Positions 1 through 8,815 are shown, counted from the stretch's first letter. The stretch is DNA of 64,000 bases from Loripinus fragilis (GCA_964019695.1 OZ026516.1:81919018-81983017); one strand, 5' to 3'. Numbers and translations are program-made. Notes: generated by a model not told the origin, from the sequence alone.

Positions 1-424
1 AGGGTTAAAAAGCCATGACCCCCTGAAGCAAATCAGACCATCATATAGATACTCCAGCTAGATCTGACATATGCAAATTTAATGAATACAGAAGCACAAC
101 TCCTGTTGAATGGACAAATATTTTCAACTTTTTTTTTGGTGGTGTCGATATCTCTCCTATTACTAAATCAAATCTGTCATATATCGTGGATACCCATTGG
201 AACTGCCCTATGAAGGCAATTCCAAAATGTATCCTAAATATATCTACGGTGCAACGATAAAACAAAAATTGCGAAAATCATCACTTCATTATAGCCTTAT
301 CTTACAACCCTAAATATGCTGCAAATGTCAAATGTCAAAATGTGATTTTTATGCGATACAATTCTCTCCACTTATAAGCTAATGAACTTACAGGATTCCA
401 GATATTAACATATATTTACAAGCA

Positions 425-505
425 GAATGGACAACTGTGTGGATCCTGATCAGCTGGCTTCTGAGAAGCCAGCTGATCTGGATCTACACTGTTTTCAAAA
501 CAGTA
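425..505. repeat. P15 hairpin
   Basis: Inverted repeat around CTGATCAGCTGGCTTCT / AGAAGCCAGCTGATCTG with outer arms related to ACTGTGTGGATC / GATCTACACTGTTTT. Related copies are at 34392-34470 and 50748-50830. Confidence 0.7.
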
Positions 506-1059
506 TTAATCCAGGTTCAGCACGGAGAGGGTTAAGCTATGTAATCGCATCTTGATTATGCAACAATTGTGCAAAACATCTGAAGCGGCACCTTCATCAT
601 TACGCTGCAACTGAGGTGTGCAACGTCTATTATTTTAACACATGGCAAACCGAAACTCTATCCCCCATAATCTTATAACCCGATCTGCTAGTCCATATTT
701 CATTTTGACTGTCTGAACATGAATTTATGTCATTGAAAATATTACATGTCTCTATCTGATTCTTTAAAATAGCATTTATTTCAAGTTGCACATATGCAAT
801 TATCATAAATTAAATCATTGGAACTTTTTTTGTTTCCCAAAAATTAACATGTGTATCTTAACAAGATCACCCCGTTATGGCTAAATACCTCCCGCCCTAC
901 TCCTTAAATTATCTGGAAGTTATTACATAGTAATGTCAAAAATCTATCATATGAAGTTTTGCAGATAAAACAAGACAAAATCTATTTAAAGAGTTTAGCA
1001 CGACTCAAAAACAAGATATATGTATTGTTTATAGTTGTTTCTTAGGAGACCAAACTAGA

Positions 1060-1187
1060 CAGGGTTCATACAGGGATATATGAATAATATTCAAGGACTT
1101 TTCAAGGCCTTCTCAAGACTATTTTACAGTTTTCAAGCACTAAAAGTTTAGGAAAAATACTTTTCAAGCCTGTGCAAACCCTTGCTA
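1060..1187 (+). repeat. P13 element (short copy)
   Basis: Begins GGGTTCATACAGG and ends CCTGTGCAAACCC, with internal AAGGACTTTTCAAGG. Longer copies are at 18998-19410 and 25805-26165; a degraded one is at 37320-37575. Confidence 0.65.
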
Positions 1188-1644
1188 GACTCTGTTCAGT
1201 GAACTTTGGTCAAACCACTTTTGACCACCATGCGTGAATAGTTTTATGGGTTGCACTGTACTTGCGCCAGTGAGACTTCTACTGAGCATGACTATCAAGC
1301 CTGTAAAGTACAGGAAACTTCTCCTGACATCAAACAACTGAACAAAGGCAGAAGAAAGATTTTGGATCTGCAGAGCAATGAGAACATAGGACCTTTCCTT
1401 TACCATTATCTAACCCTTAAAAGAAGTGTGTCCAAATTGCCAGTTTTTTTAATCATCAAGGAAAATGTTTCTAATGGGTACTAATGTATCAAATGAGCAA
1501 CACACCAAATGTTTTTATTGAAAATTACTTAAGGAAAACATCACCATTTTTCTGTTGAAAAAGAGCTTTTTTCCCCCAAGGCTTTAGTGGCAATCTCAAT
1601 GCCTTGATCCAGGCCTTAAGATAAGAGTAAGTACCTGTAATTAA

Positions 1645-1800
1645 AAATTATTTTTCTTATATCTCAACCAAAACATATGTTGTGGGTACCCAAAAGAACC
1701 ATCTCAATGAGATGGTTCTTTTGAGCACCCAAAACATATGTTTAAACAGATAACAAAAAATATTCACAATTTTATGCCCCAACTTTTTTCCAATCTTGAC
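1645..1800. mobile_element. P2 hairpin element
   Basis: Left arm AACATATGTTGTGGGTA, loop CATCTCAATGAGATGG, right arm GAGCACCCAAAACATATGTT, followed by the usual tail ATAACAAAAAATATTCACAA. Short non-coding palindromic element (MITE-like). Confidence 0.75.
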
Positions 1801-2086
1801 CTATGTTGATCAGACTGTACAAGTCTCATTATTGCCTAAATTTCATTTTGTTAAGCTAATGATAACCTTTTCTCATCAAAAAGCTAATTTTAATTAATCT
1901 CTTTTGGAAGGAAATTAACAGGAAATCTAAGCAGTGTTCACAAGCACATCTGTTTTGCTCAATAATCTAACTCCCACCAAAAATTGGGGATCAAGGTCCT
2001 AACTAATGACATCATTTATTTTCAATTCATCATGCAAAATTTTCCCATCATTTTGATGACCCTCCCTTGTTTTATTTGGGCCCCAT

Positions 2087-2304
2087 CGCGAGAAAACCTG
2101 TCTTAGGGGTTTCCGAAAAAGTGAGACTCAAACCAGTCTCCTCGGCTACATAGACTAGCTAGAAAATTGAAATTTTGCTTGTAGCAAGTTTAGATATGAC
2201 ACTTTCCAATAAGCGAATAACAAAGGCGCTGATCAGACTGCGGGGATGCGCAGGCTGGTTTGCTCCTTTGTTGTTCGCAAACCACCGAAGAAGGTTTTCT
2301 CGCG
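2087..2304. mobile_element. P12 element with TIR CGCGAGAAAACCT
   Basis: Ends CGCGAGAAAACCT and AGGTTTTCTCGCG are inverted repeats. Internal GCTGATCAGACTGCG and TGCGCAGGCTGG form the central hairpin. A diverged copy lies at 13083-13290, and fragments of its left half lie at 39885-39945 and 48600-48660. Confidence 0.75.
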
Positions 2305-2321
2305 TCGAGGCCTATTTTATG

Positions 2322-2447
2322 ACTCTTTGCATGTTGGGAAATTTTTCATGTTTTTTCATCATCTGCTGATTTTTTTCCTTCACAATTAACGCTTTCAAAA
2401 ACTTTATTTTAAGAATCTCATTAGCATGTCAAACAGTTTTTAATTGG
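2322..2447. repeat. P4 fragment
   Basis: Shows CTTTGCATGTTGGGAAATTT, CATCTGCTGATTTTTTTC and GTCAAACAGTTTTTAATTGG, the left half of a P4 element. It directly follows a P12 element and precedes a SINE. Confidence 0.55.
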
Positions 2448-2448
2448 T

Positions 2449-2767
2449 TTGGTTTGTTGCTTTACGTCCAAGTAAACAGCTATGGTCTTTTCAGGACGTT
2501 CAGTTCACCTAACCACACTTTTTCCTCGGCAAGCTTGCTAATTGAACAAGCGGTTAACCAGTACTTCGTGCACATACTTTTGCTTGTAACTGACAATCTG
2601 TCTTGAATAAATCAGCGGAAGGGAGGAGAATGGCCGTAGAAATTATTTCATGATCAATCTCCAAGAAAGTATGGGACCGGGCCAGGATCAAACTCCCTAT
2701 CTCTGGATCTGCAGTCAGACTCGCATCTATAGCCAGACACATTACTGACTGCGCTACGCGGCCCGGC
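2449..2767 (-). mobile_element. SINE B, tRNA-derived, near full length
   Basis: Read on the minus strand it begins with GCCGCGTAGCGCAGTCAGTA (A-box region) and has a box-B-like GGATCAAACTC-type block near 2684-2694. Then a unique body with CATGAAATAATTTCTACGG and a tail of TTGTTT units follow. The same element is at 50941-51263 and a 5'-truncated one is at 44390-44577. Retroposed by LINE machinery; no protein encoded. Confidence 0.85.
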
Positions 2768-2880
2768 ATCAAACAGTTTAGATCAAGATCAGGTGATGAT
2801 TTTTTTTTCATCGTTAAATATTATTATAAATGTAATTATATATATTTAGTGGACTGATGCCAGTCTAGTGCTAAGCTTAC

Positions 2881-3027
2881 CTGATAGTTGGCTGCCAACT
2901 TGCTTCTCCAGCCAGCTCCAAGATCTTCTATGGTGAGACAGAGATTGTGTCCACCATCTTGGAATGGTATCTGTTTAGGTTTGTCTAGCAGCCGACCTCC
3001 CAGTCGCCTCTCCATTTGCATTACTCC
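2881..3027 (-). CDS. UNC5: UNC5 exon: UPA domain, first part
   Basis: Coding exon of 147 nt, 49 codons, phase 0 on both sides. The acceptor is ACATTTTGCAG|GGAGTAATG and the donor AACTATCAG|GTAAGC. It encodes GVMQMERRLGGRLLDKPKQI, then PFQDGGHNLCLTIEDLGAGW, then RSKLAANYQ. This aligns with the vertebrate stretch E-V-x-LEKQLGG-L-x-EP followed by F-D-x-HNLRLSI and W-SKLL-x-YQ. UPA (conserved in UNC5, PIDD and ankyrins) follows ZU5. The next exon, expected to begin with E-IPF and continue to the death domain, was searched for in 1-2880 and not seen, so it lies beyond the left edge. Confidence 0.94.
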
Positions 3028-3042
3028 CTGCAAAATGTAAGA

Positions 3043-3083
3043 ATAGTCAAGTTGTTAGCTTTCCAATCAGAAGCTATTATAAT
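3043..3083. repeat. Flanking direct repeat, left copy
   Basis: Contains TCAAGTTGTTAGCTTTCCAA and then TCAGAAGCTATTATAATTTA. The right copy, with a few mismatches, is at 3290-3333 on the other side of the P5 element. It is much longer than a target duplication usually is. Confidence 0.6.
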
Positions 3084-3092
3084 TTAACATAA

Positions 3093-3286
3093 AGTAAAAC
3101 CTGTGTAAAACGGCCACTCCCAAAAAGACTGAAAATTGGTTTTCAAGACCAATTATCCCTTAATGCAGGTCAAAAGTATTGCAGAATGCTCATTCTGCAA
3201 TACTTTTGACCTTCATTAAGCTACCATACGTCATTAAAATCTTTGTTTTGTCTATTTTTGAGTGGCCGATTTACACAGGTTTTACT
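3093..3286. mobile_element. P5 hairpin element
   Basis: Ends AGTAAAACCTGTGTAAAACG and GTTTTACT, with central AATGCAGGTCAAAAGTATTG and its inverse. Other copies: 23549-23735, 33807-34005, 41632-41920, 46564-46768. Confidence 0.8.
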
Positions 3287-3486
3287 GAATATTCAAGTTG
3301 TTAGCTACCCAATCAGAAGCTTCTATAAATTAACACATTCGCTTATCCAATGGAAATTTCCATCCAGTTTTATACAATACAATTTGGTACGTTGCTTCAA
3401 GGGATCACAACGAAGACACAATTAAAATTTTAATTGGCATGAAAAGAGTTTTATAACCTAAGAATTGTTTTGTTTTAAGACTCATA

Positions 3487-3681
3487 TTGTTTTGTTTGTT
3501 TGTTTGATTTGATTCTTTACATCCCAGTCAACAATCTTTCAGTTATGTCAGGACGGGTCTTCCTGGGTTAAACCAGTACTAAGCCAGTATTTATTTGTCT
3601 TGCTCAAGGACACAACCCAGGCTCGAAACCATGGCCCTTCTGTCTCGAGTCAAGCACTCTACCACTGAGCTACCCCGCAGA
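3487..3681 (-). mobile_element. SINE A, tRNA-derived
   Basis: Minus-strand element. The tRNA-like head includes GTGGTAGAGTGCTTGACTCG, the GGTTTCGAGCC block (box B) follows, then AACCCAGGAAGACCCGTCC, and a CAAA-rich tail. Several other copies occur in the window; a good plus-strand one is at 62295-62488. Confidence 0.85.
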
Positions 3682-3689
3682 TATTGTAA

Positions 3690-3770
3690 CTATTCTGCTA
3701 ATAAATGTTAAAATGCAAACAACTATTTGGTATAAATTTCATGCTCAATTGAATTGAGCACAAAAATGTT
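3690..3770. repeat. P10 fragment
   Basis: Contains AATGTTAAAATGC and TTTCATGCTCAATTGAATTG with GAGCAC, the right part of P10 elements (compare 14231-14449 and 31491-31709). It abuts the next P1 element. Confidence 0.55.
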
Positions 3771-4013
3771 TTAACACTTAAAGAGCCAAGAAAAAAATGC
3801 ATCTGAAAATGTTGTCTGCTGAAGTTGTCTGCTGCAAATAATTGCCTAATATTACTGACGAATAAGGCAAAGAAGCAAACAGTGTGGACCCAGAACAGAC
3901 TGCTCCTATAGGAGCAGTCTTATCTGGGTCCACACTGTTTGCCATAGAGGCTTCTTAAACATTCAGATGACGAGAAAAGCAGACGACTTTTGTTGCGATT
4001 GGCGCATTAAGGG
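3771..4013. mobile_element. P1 hairpin element ending at a splice donor
   Basis: Left end TTAACACTTAAAGAGCC, right end GATTGGCGCATTAAGGG, with a central palindrome GACTGCTCCTATAGGAGCAG and flanking arms AACAGTGTGGACCCAGA. The last recognisable base is at intron +7 of the donor of exon 4020-4256. The terminal TTAA expected on that side is not present; those four positions are the GAGT of the donor. Confidence 0.85.
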
Positions 4014-4019
4014 ACTCAC

Positions 4020-4256
4020 CTCAAGAGCATCCGGGGTATCTTCAACAACATAGACCCGAATACTGTAATCCATGGAGGGTGGTAACGCTGGAGCAAACGC
4101 TGCCAGCCGTAAGATCTTGATGGCTCTTCCAAGTAACGCCGGTTCTCCTATCAAGGTGTACCGTTGTAAATATTCTGTCATTATATGACAATGGGTGGCA
4201 TCTAATTGGGTATATATTTGGGTGTTGATATTCTCTTGACCTAATGTAACACTCAG
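4020..4256 (-). CDS. UNC5: UNC5 exon: end of ZU5 and start of UPA
   Basis: Coding exon of 237 nt, 79 codons, phase 0 on both sides. The acceptor is TTATTTCAG|CTGAGTG and the donor CTTGAG|GTGAGT. It encodes LSVTLGQENINTQIYTQLDA, then THCHIMTEYLQRYTLIGEPA, then LRLAAFAPALPP, and ends YSIRVYVVEDTPDALE. CHIMTE-L-RYxLIGE and Y-IRVY-x-DTPDAL are the conserved ZU5/UPA border of UNC5. It sits between two hairpin elements with P1-type ends: one begins 25 nt from the acceptor, the other ends at intron position +7 after the donor. Confidence 0.96.
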
Positions 4257-4280
4257 CTGAAATAAAAAGAGAAATTATCT

Positions 4281-4495
4281 TTAACCCTTAAAGTGCCAAT
4301 CAGGACTGCAGCAGACGACAAATTTTGCGACATCTTTCCCAATTTACAACAAAAAATAAGGTATGAAATTACATGAGAATCGTCTGCCAGCAGATGATTC
4401 TCATGAATATCATGCCTTATTGGTTATTTTTGAAAAAGCGGCAAAATTTGAGATTGTCATCTGCTGTAAATTGTAGGTGGCGCTTTAAGGGTTAA
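4281..4495. mobile_element. P1 subfamily b hairpin element
   Basis: TTAA-ended: TTAACCCTTAAAGTGCCA ... GGCGCTTTAAGGGTTAA. The centre is GAGAATCGTCTGCCAGCAGA, palindromic. The same subfamily is at 15524-15739. It begins 25 nt from the acceptor of exon 4020-4256. Confidence 0.85.
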
Positions 4496-4658
4496 AACGG
4501 AAGTTCAGGAATATGAGTTATAAATACAGTGGACTTTTTGTGCAGATTTGATCAAATCACATGATAAATAAGAAATTCTAACACACCTCGCCTATAGAGC
4601 CTGCGGTAACAAACGGTGATATATCCGACAATAATTCACTGCTAAAGTGTGTGATAGC

Positions 4659-4682
4659 TGACGTCACTGGAAAATGACGTCA
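4659..4682. promoter_or_regulatory. Two TGACGTCA (CRE-type) palindromes
   Basis: Perfect 8-mers at 4659-4666 and 4675-4682, spaced 16 nt. TGACGTCA is the CREB/ATF consensus. They are intronic and lie within an unclassified, probably repeat-derived stretch, so function is doubtful. Confidence 0.3.
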
Positions 4683-4846
4683 TCCATGGCGTTAGACGGT
4701 GTAACGTCGTTTTTACGCTTGAAGACGTTACAATTACATGCAAACGTATGCGACGTAGTCTAAGTATTGGCGGAAGTTCTTCAGTGCAATGGCGGAAAGT
4801 TGGAAGAAGCTGAAGACTTCGAATGTGCTTTCGTCGTTTATTGTGT

Positions 4847-5018
4847 GTTAGAATCGAAATAGATCAGCTCCAGTGCGTGAATTGTTGAGTAAAAATTCAC
4901 AGTTTGTCGGTCAGTTGTACAAATATAAATCACTCGTGATTTGATCTTCTTTACAACTGACCTCCAAACAGTGAATTATTACTCAACAATTCACTGCTGG
5001 AGCTGATCTATTTCTTAA
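4847..5018. repeat. Large inverted repeat
   Basis: AATAGATCAGCTCCAG, GTGAATTGTTGAGTAA and GTCAGTTGTACAAA are repeated inversely as TTTACAACTGAC, TTACTCAACAATTCAC and CTGGAGCTGATCTATT. About 65 nt per arm with a short centre ATCACTCGTGATT. No second copy seen in the window. Confidence 0.75.
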
Positions 5019-5104
5019 GTAAAAGGCATAATTCCACATTGTGTAGTTTATATTAACTGTTTGACCATTATTTTCATCAGGCCTTTAGTTAAGAGCGCAT
5101 ACCA

Positions 5105-5235
5105 AAAAGTTAATTTTCTTATTTCTCAACCAAAACCTATGTTGTGGGTACTCAAAAGAACCATCTCAATGAGACGGTTCTTTTAAGCACCCAAAATATA
5201 TGTTAAAACTGATGCTCAAAAATTGGCTAGACTTT
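5105..5235. mobile_element. P2 hairpin element
   Basis: AACCTATGTTGTGGGTACTC, loop CATCTCAATGAGACGG, GAGCACCCAAAATATATGTT, preceded by TTAATTTTCTTATTTCTCAA, the family's left flank. Confidence 0.75.
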
Positions 5236-5354
5236 AATGTACATGATTAAATTTCTTTTAGGCCTTTCTTTTATGGTGTTTAAGGTAAATCAAATAAAAA
5301 AATAAGTGTGTTTTGGGTAAGAGGTCTGAACATTTTAAGTAGGGCAGACACACA

Positions 5355-5480
5355 TTCTTTTTTTAATTTTTTTTTCTGGAAAAAAAGTATATAATTTTAT
5401 GCATTGGAAAGGCATTTCGCCTTTTTCAAAATGCATAAAATTATATTTTTTTCCCCAGAAAGCCTAAAAAAAGTCTAGGT
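5355..5480. repeat. Inverted repeat with AT-rich arms
   Basis: TATATAATTTTATGCATT and its inverse AATGCATAAAATTATAT surround AAAGGCATTTCGCCTTTTT. T-rich outer arms extend it. Singleton in this window. Confidence 0.6.
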
Positions 5481-5707
5481 TTCACCAGTAAATTTAGGTA
5501 GGCTCGAGTTACCCTAAACACTAGTATTGTTTTATTTGGCCTTAGGTAGGGGTTAGGGATATGTTTGGTAACAACCATTTCATATCTTTATTCATTCTAC
5601 TAATGCAAGTATGGGTCAGATGAATCGGGGGACAGATTCTAAAGAAGCTCCCGTGCTTGAATAATTTTAATATTTCGTGTGATAAATGTCTTTAAACTAT
5701 ATCCTAC

Positions 5708-5874
5708 CTGCCACTGCGGCGGCTCTTCAAGAGGGGTACGACTTGAACACACAGATAACTTCCAACCTCCCTGTCTCATGCTAGCACAATGTTGTATAGA
5801 TAGGACCACCGGTTTCTGTAATATCAGATCTGTTGGACCACACAGAACCACTGGACTTAGAATAGTTTGTTTAT
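5708..5874 (-). CDS. UNC5: UNC5 exon: ZU5 domain, middle
   Basis: Coding exon of 167 nt, entered in phase 1 and left in phase 0. The acceptor is TACATTTTCAG|ATAAACAA and the donor GTGGCAG|GTAGGA. It encodes D-KQTILSPVVLCGPTDLILQ, then KPVVLSIQHCASMRQGGWKL, and ends EEPPQWQ. The SP-V-x-CGP and the KPVVLSxxHC blocks are hallmark strands of ZU5 in UNC5, ankyrin and ZO-1-type proteins. In UNC5 this domain packs against UPA and the death domain to hold a closed, inactive receptor (family knowledge). The exon junctions agree with both neighbours. Confidence 0.95.
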
Positions 5875-5981
5875 CTGAAAATGTATGAAAAATGCATTAA
5901 ATATGCTCTACTATTTGCATACTTAAGTCATAGGATATATTTGATACTTATCTCATAGATGACCAGAAAACCAATTGTCAT

Positions 5982-6219
5982 AGTTGAAAGCTCAAAATTT
6001 TCCAAAATCCTGAACTTTATTCGAAATTCATATTTTAAAACTTGCAGGATGCCTATAAAAATGAATAATTTCAAGTTTAAATGATTAATTGTGTTTAGAT
6101 AATCTGAAAACTAATCAGAGAAGCTATTATAATCTGCCTAATTCAGCATTTTGAGACTGACTTTCTATGTAAAGTAAAATCCTGAATTCAGGATTAATCC
6201 TGAAAACTCTCACCCATGA
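5982..6219. mobile_element. P8 element
   Basis: Begins GTTGAAAGCTCAAAATTTTC and ends CCTGAAAACTCTCACCCATG; the inner AATTCAGCATTTTGAGACTG is followed by the sister strand CCTGAATTCAGGATTAATCC. Copies at 13771-14013, 39317-39533, 40736-41010, 49206-49442, 55779-55979. Confidence 0.75.
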
Positions 6220-6554
6220 ATTGTCCAGTCTCACTATAGCATTCACTGCTTGCACACACAAATTATGGTTGCAGATGATGGCCAAGAATGAAAAGTAGGC
6301 GGAATGCTGAGGCTTTACACACCTGATAAGTCTGTTATTTCATAGATTGGCCCATTTTATTTCTCTTTTTCAAAATGCAATAGGCAATCACAATTTATAA
6401 TCATGTGGACATAGCCTATACCCTGGCTTTGAAGACTGAAATTTTGAAAGCAGACCCAAAGTTAGGGATAAAAGCGAAATTTCTGTTCACAATTTTTACT
6501 TATCAAGGTACACTTAATACTCGTAGCACATACTGTAGATAAGGGAGCATCATT

Positions 6555-6660
6555 AAAATTATTTTCTTATTTTTCAACCAAAACATATGTTGTGGGTATT
6601 CAAAAGCACCCAAAACATGTGTTAAAACCAATCGACAACAATATTCACAATTTTTCAATC
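6555..6660. repeat. P2 copy with most of the hairpin deleted
   Basis: AACATATGTTGTGGGTATTC runs straight into CAAAAGCACCCAAAACATGT; the central loop and one arm half are missing. Flanks TTATTTTTCAACC and ATATTCACAATTT are kept. Confidence 0.65.
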
Positions 6661-6719
6661 AAATGTTTGGTCTATCTAGACCTCCCTAGGACTGTATTGC
6701 TAAGCCTATGGAATAAGGT

Positions 6720-6858
6720 CTATTTCTATCATTTCTCACACAAAACAAATGCTGTGGGTACTCAAAAGAACCATCTCATAGAGATGGCTCTTTTGAGTAA
6801 CCACATCCTATGTTTTGACTGAGAGATAAGAAAAATTTGAAAAGTATTTTGAAAAACT
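6720..6858. mobile_element. P2 hairpin element next to the array
   Basis: Left arm CAAATGCTGTGGGTACTC, loop CATCTCATAGAGATGG, right arm GAGTAACCACATCCTATG, tail GATAAGAAAAATTTGAAAAG ending TATTTTGAAAAACT. The same tail closes the array at 7979, so the two are sister units. Confidence 0.75.
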
Positions 6859-6860
6859 AA

Positions 6861-7979
6861 AACATATGCTGTGGGTACTCTAAAGAACCATCTATGAGAT
6901 GGTTAAACATATGCTGTGGGTACTCAAAAGAACCATCTATAAGATGGTTAAACATATGCTGTGGATACGCAAAAGAACCATCTATAAGATGGTTAAACAT
7001 ATGCTGTGGGTACGCAAAAGAACTATCTATGAGATGGTTAAACATATGCTGTGGATACTCAAAAGAACCATCTATAAGATGGTTAAACATATGCTGTGGA
7101 TACGCAAAAGAACCATCTATAAGATGGTTAAACATATGCTGTGGGTACGCAAAAGAACTATCTATGAGATGGTTAAACATATGCTGTGGATACTCAAAAG
7201 AACCATCTATGAGATGGTTAAACATATGCTGTGGGTACTCAAAAGAACCATCTATGAGATGGTTAAACATATGCTGTGGGTACACAAAAGAACCATCTAT
7301 AAGATGGTTAAACATATGCTGTGGGTACGCAAAAGAACCATCTATAAGATGGTTAAACACATGCTGTGGGTACGCAAAAGAACCATCTATGAGATGGTTA
7401 AACATATGCTGTGGGTAAGCAAAAGAACCATCTATAAGATGGTTAAACATATGCTGTGGGTACTCAAAAGAACCATCTAGGAGATGGTTAAACATATGCT
7501 GTGGGTACGCAAAAGAACCATCTATGAAAAGAACCATCTATAAGATGGTTAAACATATGCTGTGGGTACGCAAAAGAACCATCTATGAGATGGTTAAACA
7601 TATGCTGTGGATACGCAAAAGAACCATCTATGAGATGGTTAAACATATGCTGTGGATACGCAAAAGAACCATCTATAAGATGGTTAAACATATGCTGTGG
7701 GTACGCAAAAGAACCATCTATGAGATGGTTAAACATATGCTGTGGGTACGCAAAAGAACCATCTATAAGATGGTTAAACATATGCTGTGGATACGCAAAA
7801 GAACCATCTATGAGATGGTTAAACATATGCTGTGGGTACTCAAAAGAACCATCTATGAGATGGTTAAACATATGCTGTGGGTACACAAAAGAACCATCTA
7901 TGAGATGGTTCTTTTGAGTACCCACAGCATATGTTTTGACTTAGAGATAACAAAAACATGAAAAGTATTTTGAAAAACT
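6861..7979. repeat. 45-bp tandem array, 23 units, made of one P2 hairpin arm
   Basis: Starts of AACATATGCTGTGG (one unit has ACACATGCTG) fall at 6861, 6906, 6951 and every 45 nt to 7491, then, after a 16-nt partial duplication, at 7552 and every 45 nt to 7867: 23 units. Each unit is the left arm plus loop of a P2 element. Only the last is followed by the opposite arm GGTTCTTTTGAGTACCCACA and the family tail. Units differ at a few fixed sites (GGGTACGC, GGATACGC, GGATACTC, GGGTACAC; TATAAG or TATGAG). Since 45 is a multiple of 3, long open frames exist on both strands; they are not genes. Confidence 0.95.
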
Positions 7980-8012
7980 AGGACAAGATATTTGAAAAAG
8001 TTCCCTGCCTAC

Positions 8013-8570
8013 CTGATAATCTTGGTCGATCTTTATCATCTCTACACACAGCCATGTAAATTTCTTCCGTGTGTCCATGTCTCACCGCTCCTTCCGGAAT
8101 TAACAAACTAACACCAGACTCCGGTAAAGTCAATCTACCACCACGGTGGTCAAACGTACTCCATGTCACAGCATCCGTGTCCATGTCGTTCGGAACTTCG
8201 ATAGAAGTCAGCGAATTATGACTGTCTCTTAAATTGTCTGTTTCACTCACTCGCGGACTATTATTACTACCGGGATGCGGTGCTATAGGTGAAACGACCA
8301 CAGTATTATTGGCAAGGTTTCTATTGTTTCTCATGGAAACTCTGTCCGAGGAACTGTCGTCTAAATGATTCAGATTCTGTTCCACTATCACTGTGTTATT
8401 TGGCACACCGTTCCCCATGAGCATTGGGGTACTACTTAGTCTGTGATCCTTCACTTCTGCATAGGTTGGGAGTTTATCGAATGAATTCATGTGGTTATTA
8501 TTAGGGTGGTCCATGGGGGTGGGCACTGCAGCAACTTGGGTTAAATCTGGTTGCGCTGACAACAGATGAT
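8013..8570 (-). CDS. UNC5: UNC5 exon: cytoplasmic linker and start of ZU5
   Basis: The longest exon, 558 nt, phase 1 on both sides. I place the acceptor at GTACATTTTAG|ATCATCTG because it gives the right phase and the sequence D-HLLSAQPDLTQV, matching HLLTIQPDLS in vertebrate UNC5. A TTTTCAG at 8600, 30 nt upstream, has the wrong phase, and a TTGTCAG at 8556-8562 would lose HLLS. The linker is polar and low in order, rich in N, S, P and H, and includes FDKLPTYAEVKDHR. The last third starts the ZU5 domain: TWSTFDHRGGRLTLPESGV followed by SLLIPEGAVRHGHTEEIYM. The donor is TTATCAG|GTAGGC. I see no DxxD caspase motif in the linker; the nearest is DDKD inside ZU5. Confidence 0.94.
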
Positions 8571-8669
8571 CTAAAATGTACCGTAAAGAATGTTTTATCT
8601 GAAAATTCCGTATGCATGTCACCAGTGCTGCAAATTTTTGCTAACATTATTTATCAAAGTTATGTATTG

Positions 8670-8815
8670 AGACAAACAGTGTTGACCCAGATCAGACTGC
8701 TCCCATAGGAGCAGTCTGATCTGAGTCTACACTGTTTGTTGTTAAGGCTTCTAAAACATTTCAGCAGACGACAAAAGTAGCCAAATTTTGTTGTGATTGG
8801 CGCTTTAAGGGTTAA
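8670..8815. mobile_element. P1 element, left end lost
   Basis: Central palindrome GACTGCTCCCATAGGAGCAG with arms AACAGTGTTGACCCAGATC and TCTACACTGTTTG, then GCAGACGACAAAAGTAG and the terminal TTGGCGCTTTAAGGGTTAA. The matching left end is not recognisable. Confidence 0.75.

Larger units (their letters stand above)
1..2080. other. Intron, left edge: no exon seen
   Basis: A+T-rich intron of the UNC5 gene. The first eight bases (AGGGTTAA) look like the last bases of a TTAA-ended hairpin element cut by the window edge. Besides the repeats listed separately (425-505, 1060-1187, 1645-1800) I see nothing I can name. Confidence 0.5.

Noticed and set aside
1185..1484. Overlapping open frames on both strands near the left edge, considered as the next UNC5 exon (rest of UPA).
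   Set aside because: Neither shows the expected IPF-x-HIW or LERxS-type UPA motifs, and the phases do not fit.
2554..2811. An 85-codon minus-strand open frame.
   Set aside because: It lies inside SINE B (tRNA-derived head and body).
6857..7925. Long open frames (up to about 226 codons) through the 45-nt array on both strands, e.g. a 15-residue repeat with DGSFAYPQHMFNHL.
   Set aside because: The unit is 45 nt and happens to lack stops in several frames; it is an arm of an intronic hairpin element, with no independent start context or flanking gene signals.
6899..7961. A CRISPR-like array of regularly spaced repeats.
   Set aside because: There are no unique spacers; the whole 45-nt unit repeats, and the context is a eukaryotic intron.
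8571..8622. Upstream extension of the linker exon using the TTTTCAG acceptor near 8600.
   Set aside because: It would enter in the wrong phase relative to the transmembrane exon, whereas the acceptor at 8571-8572 gives the correct phase and the conserved HLL..QPDL block.
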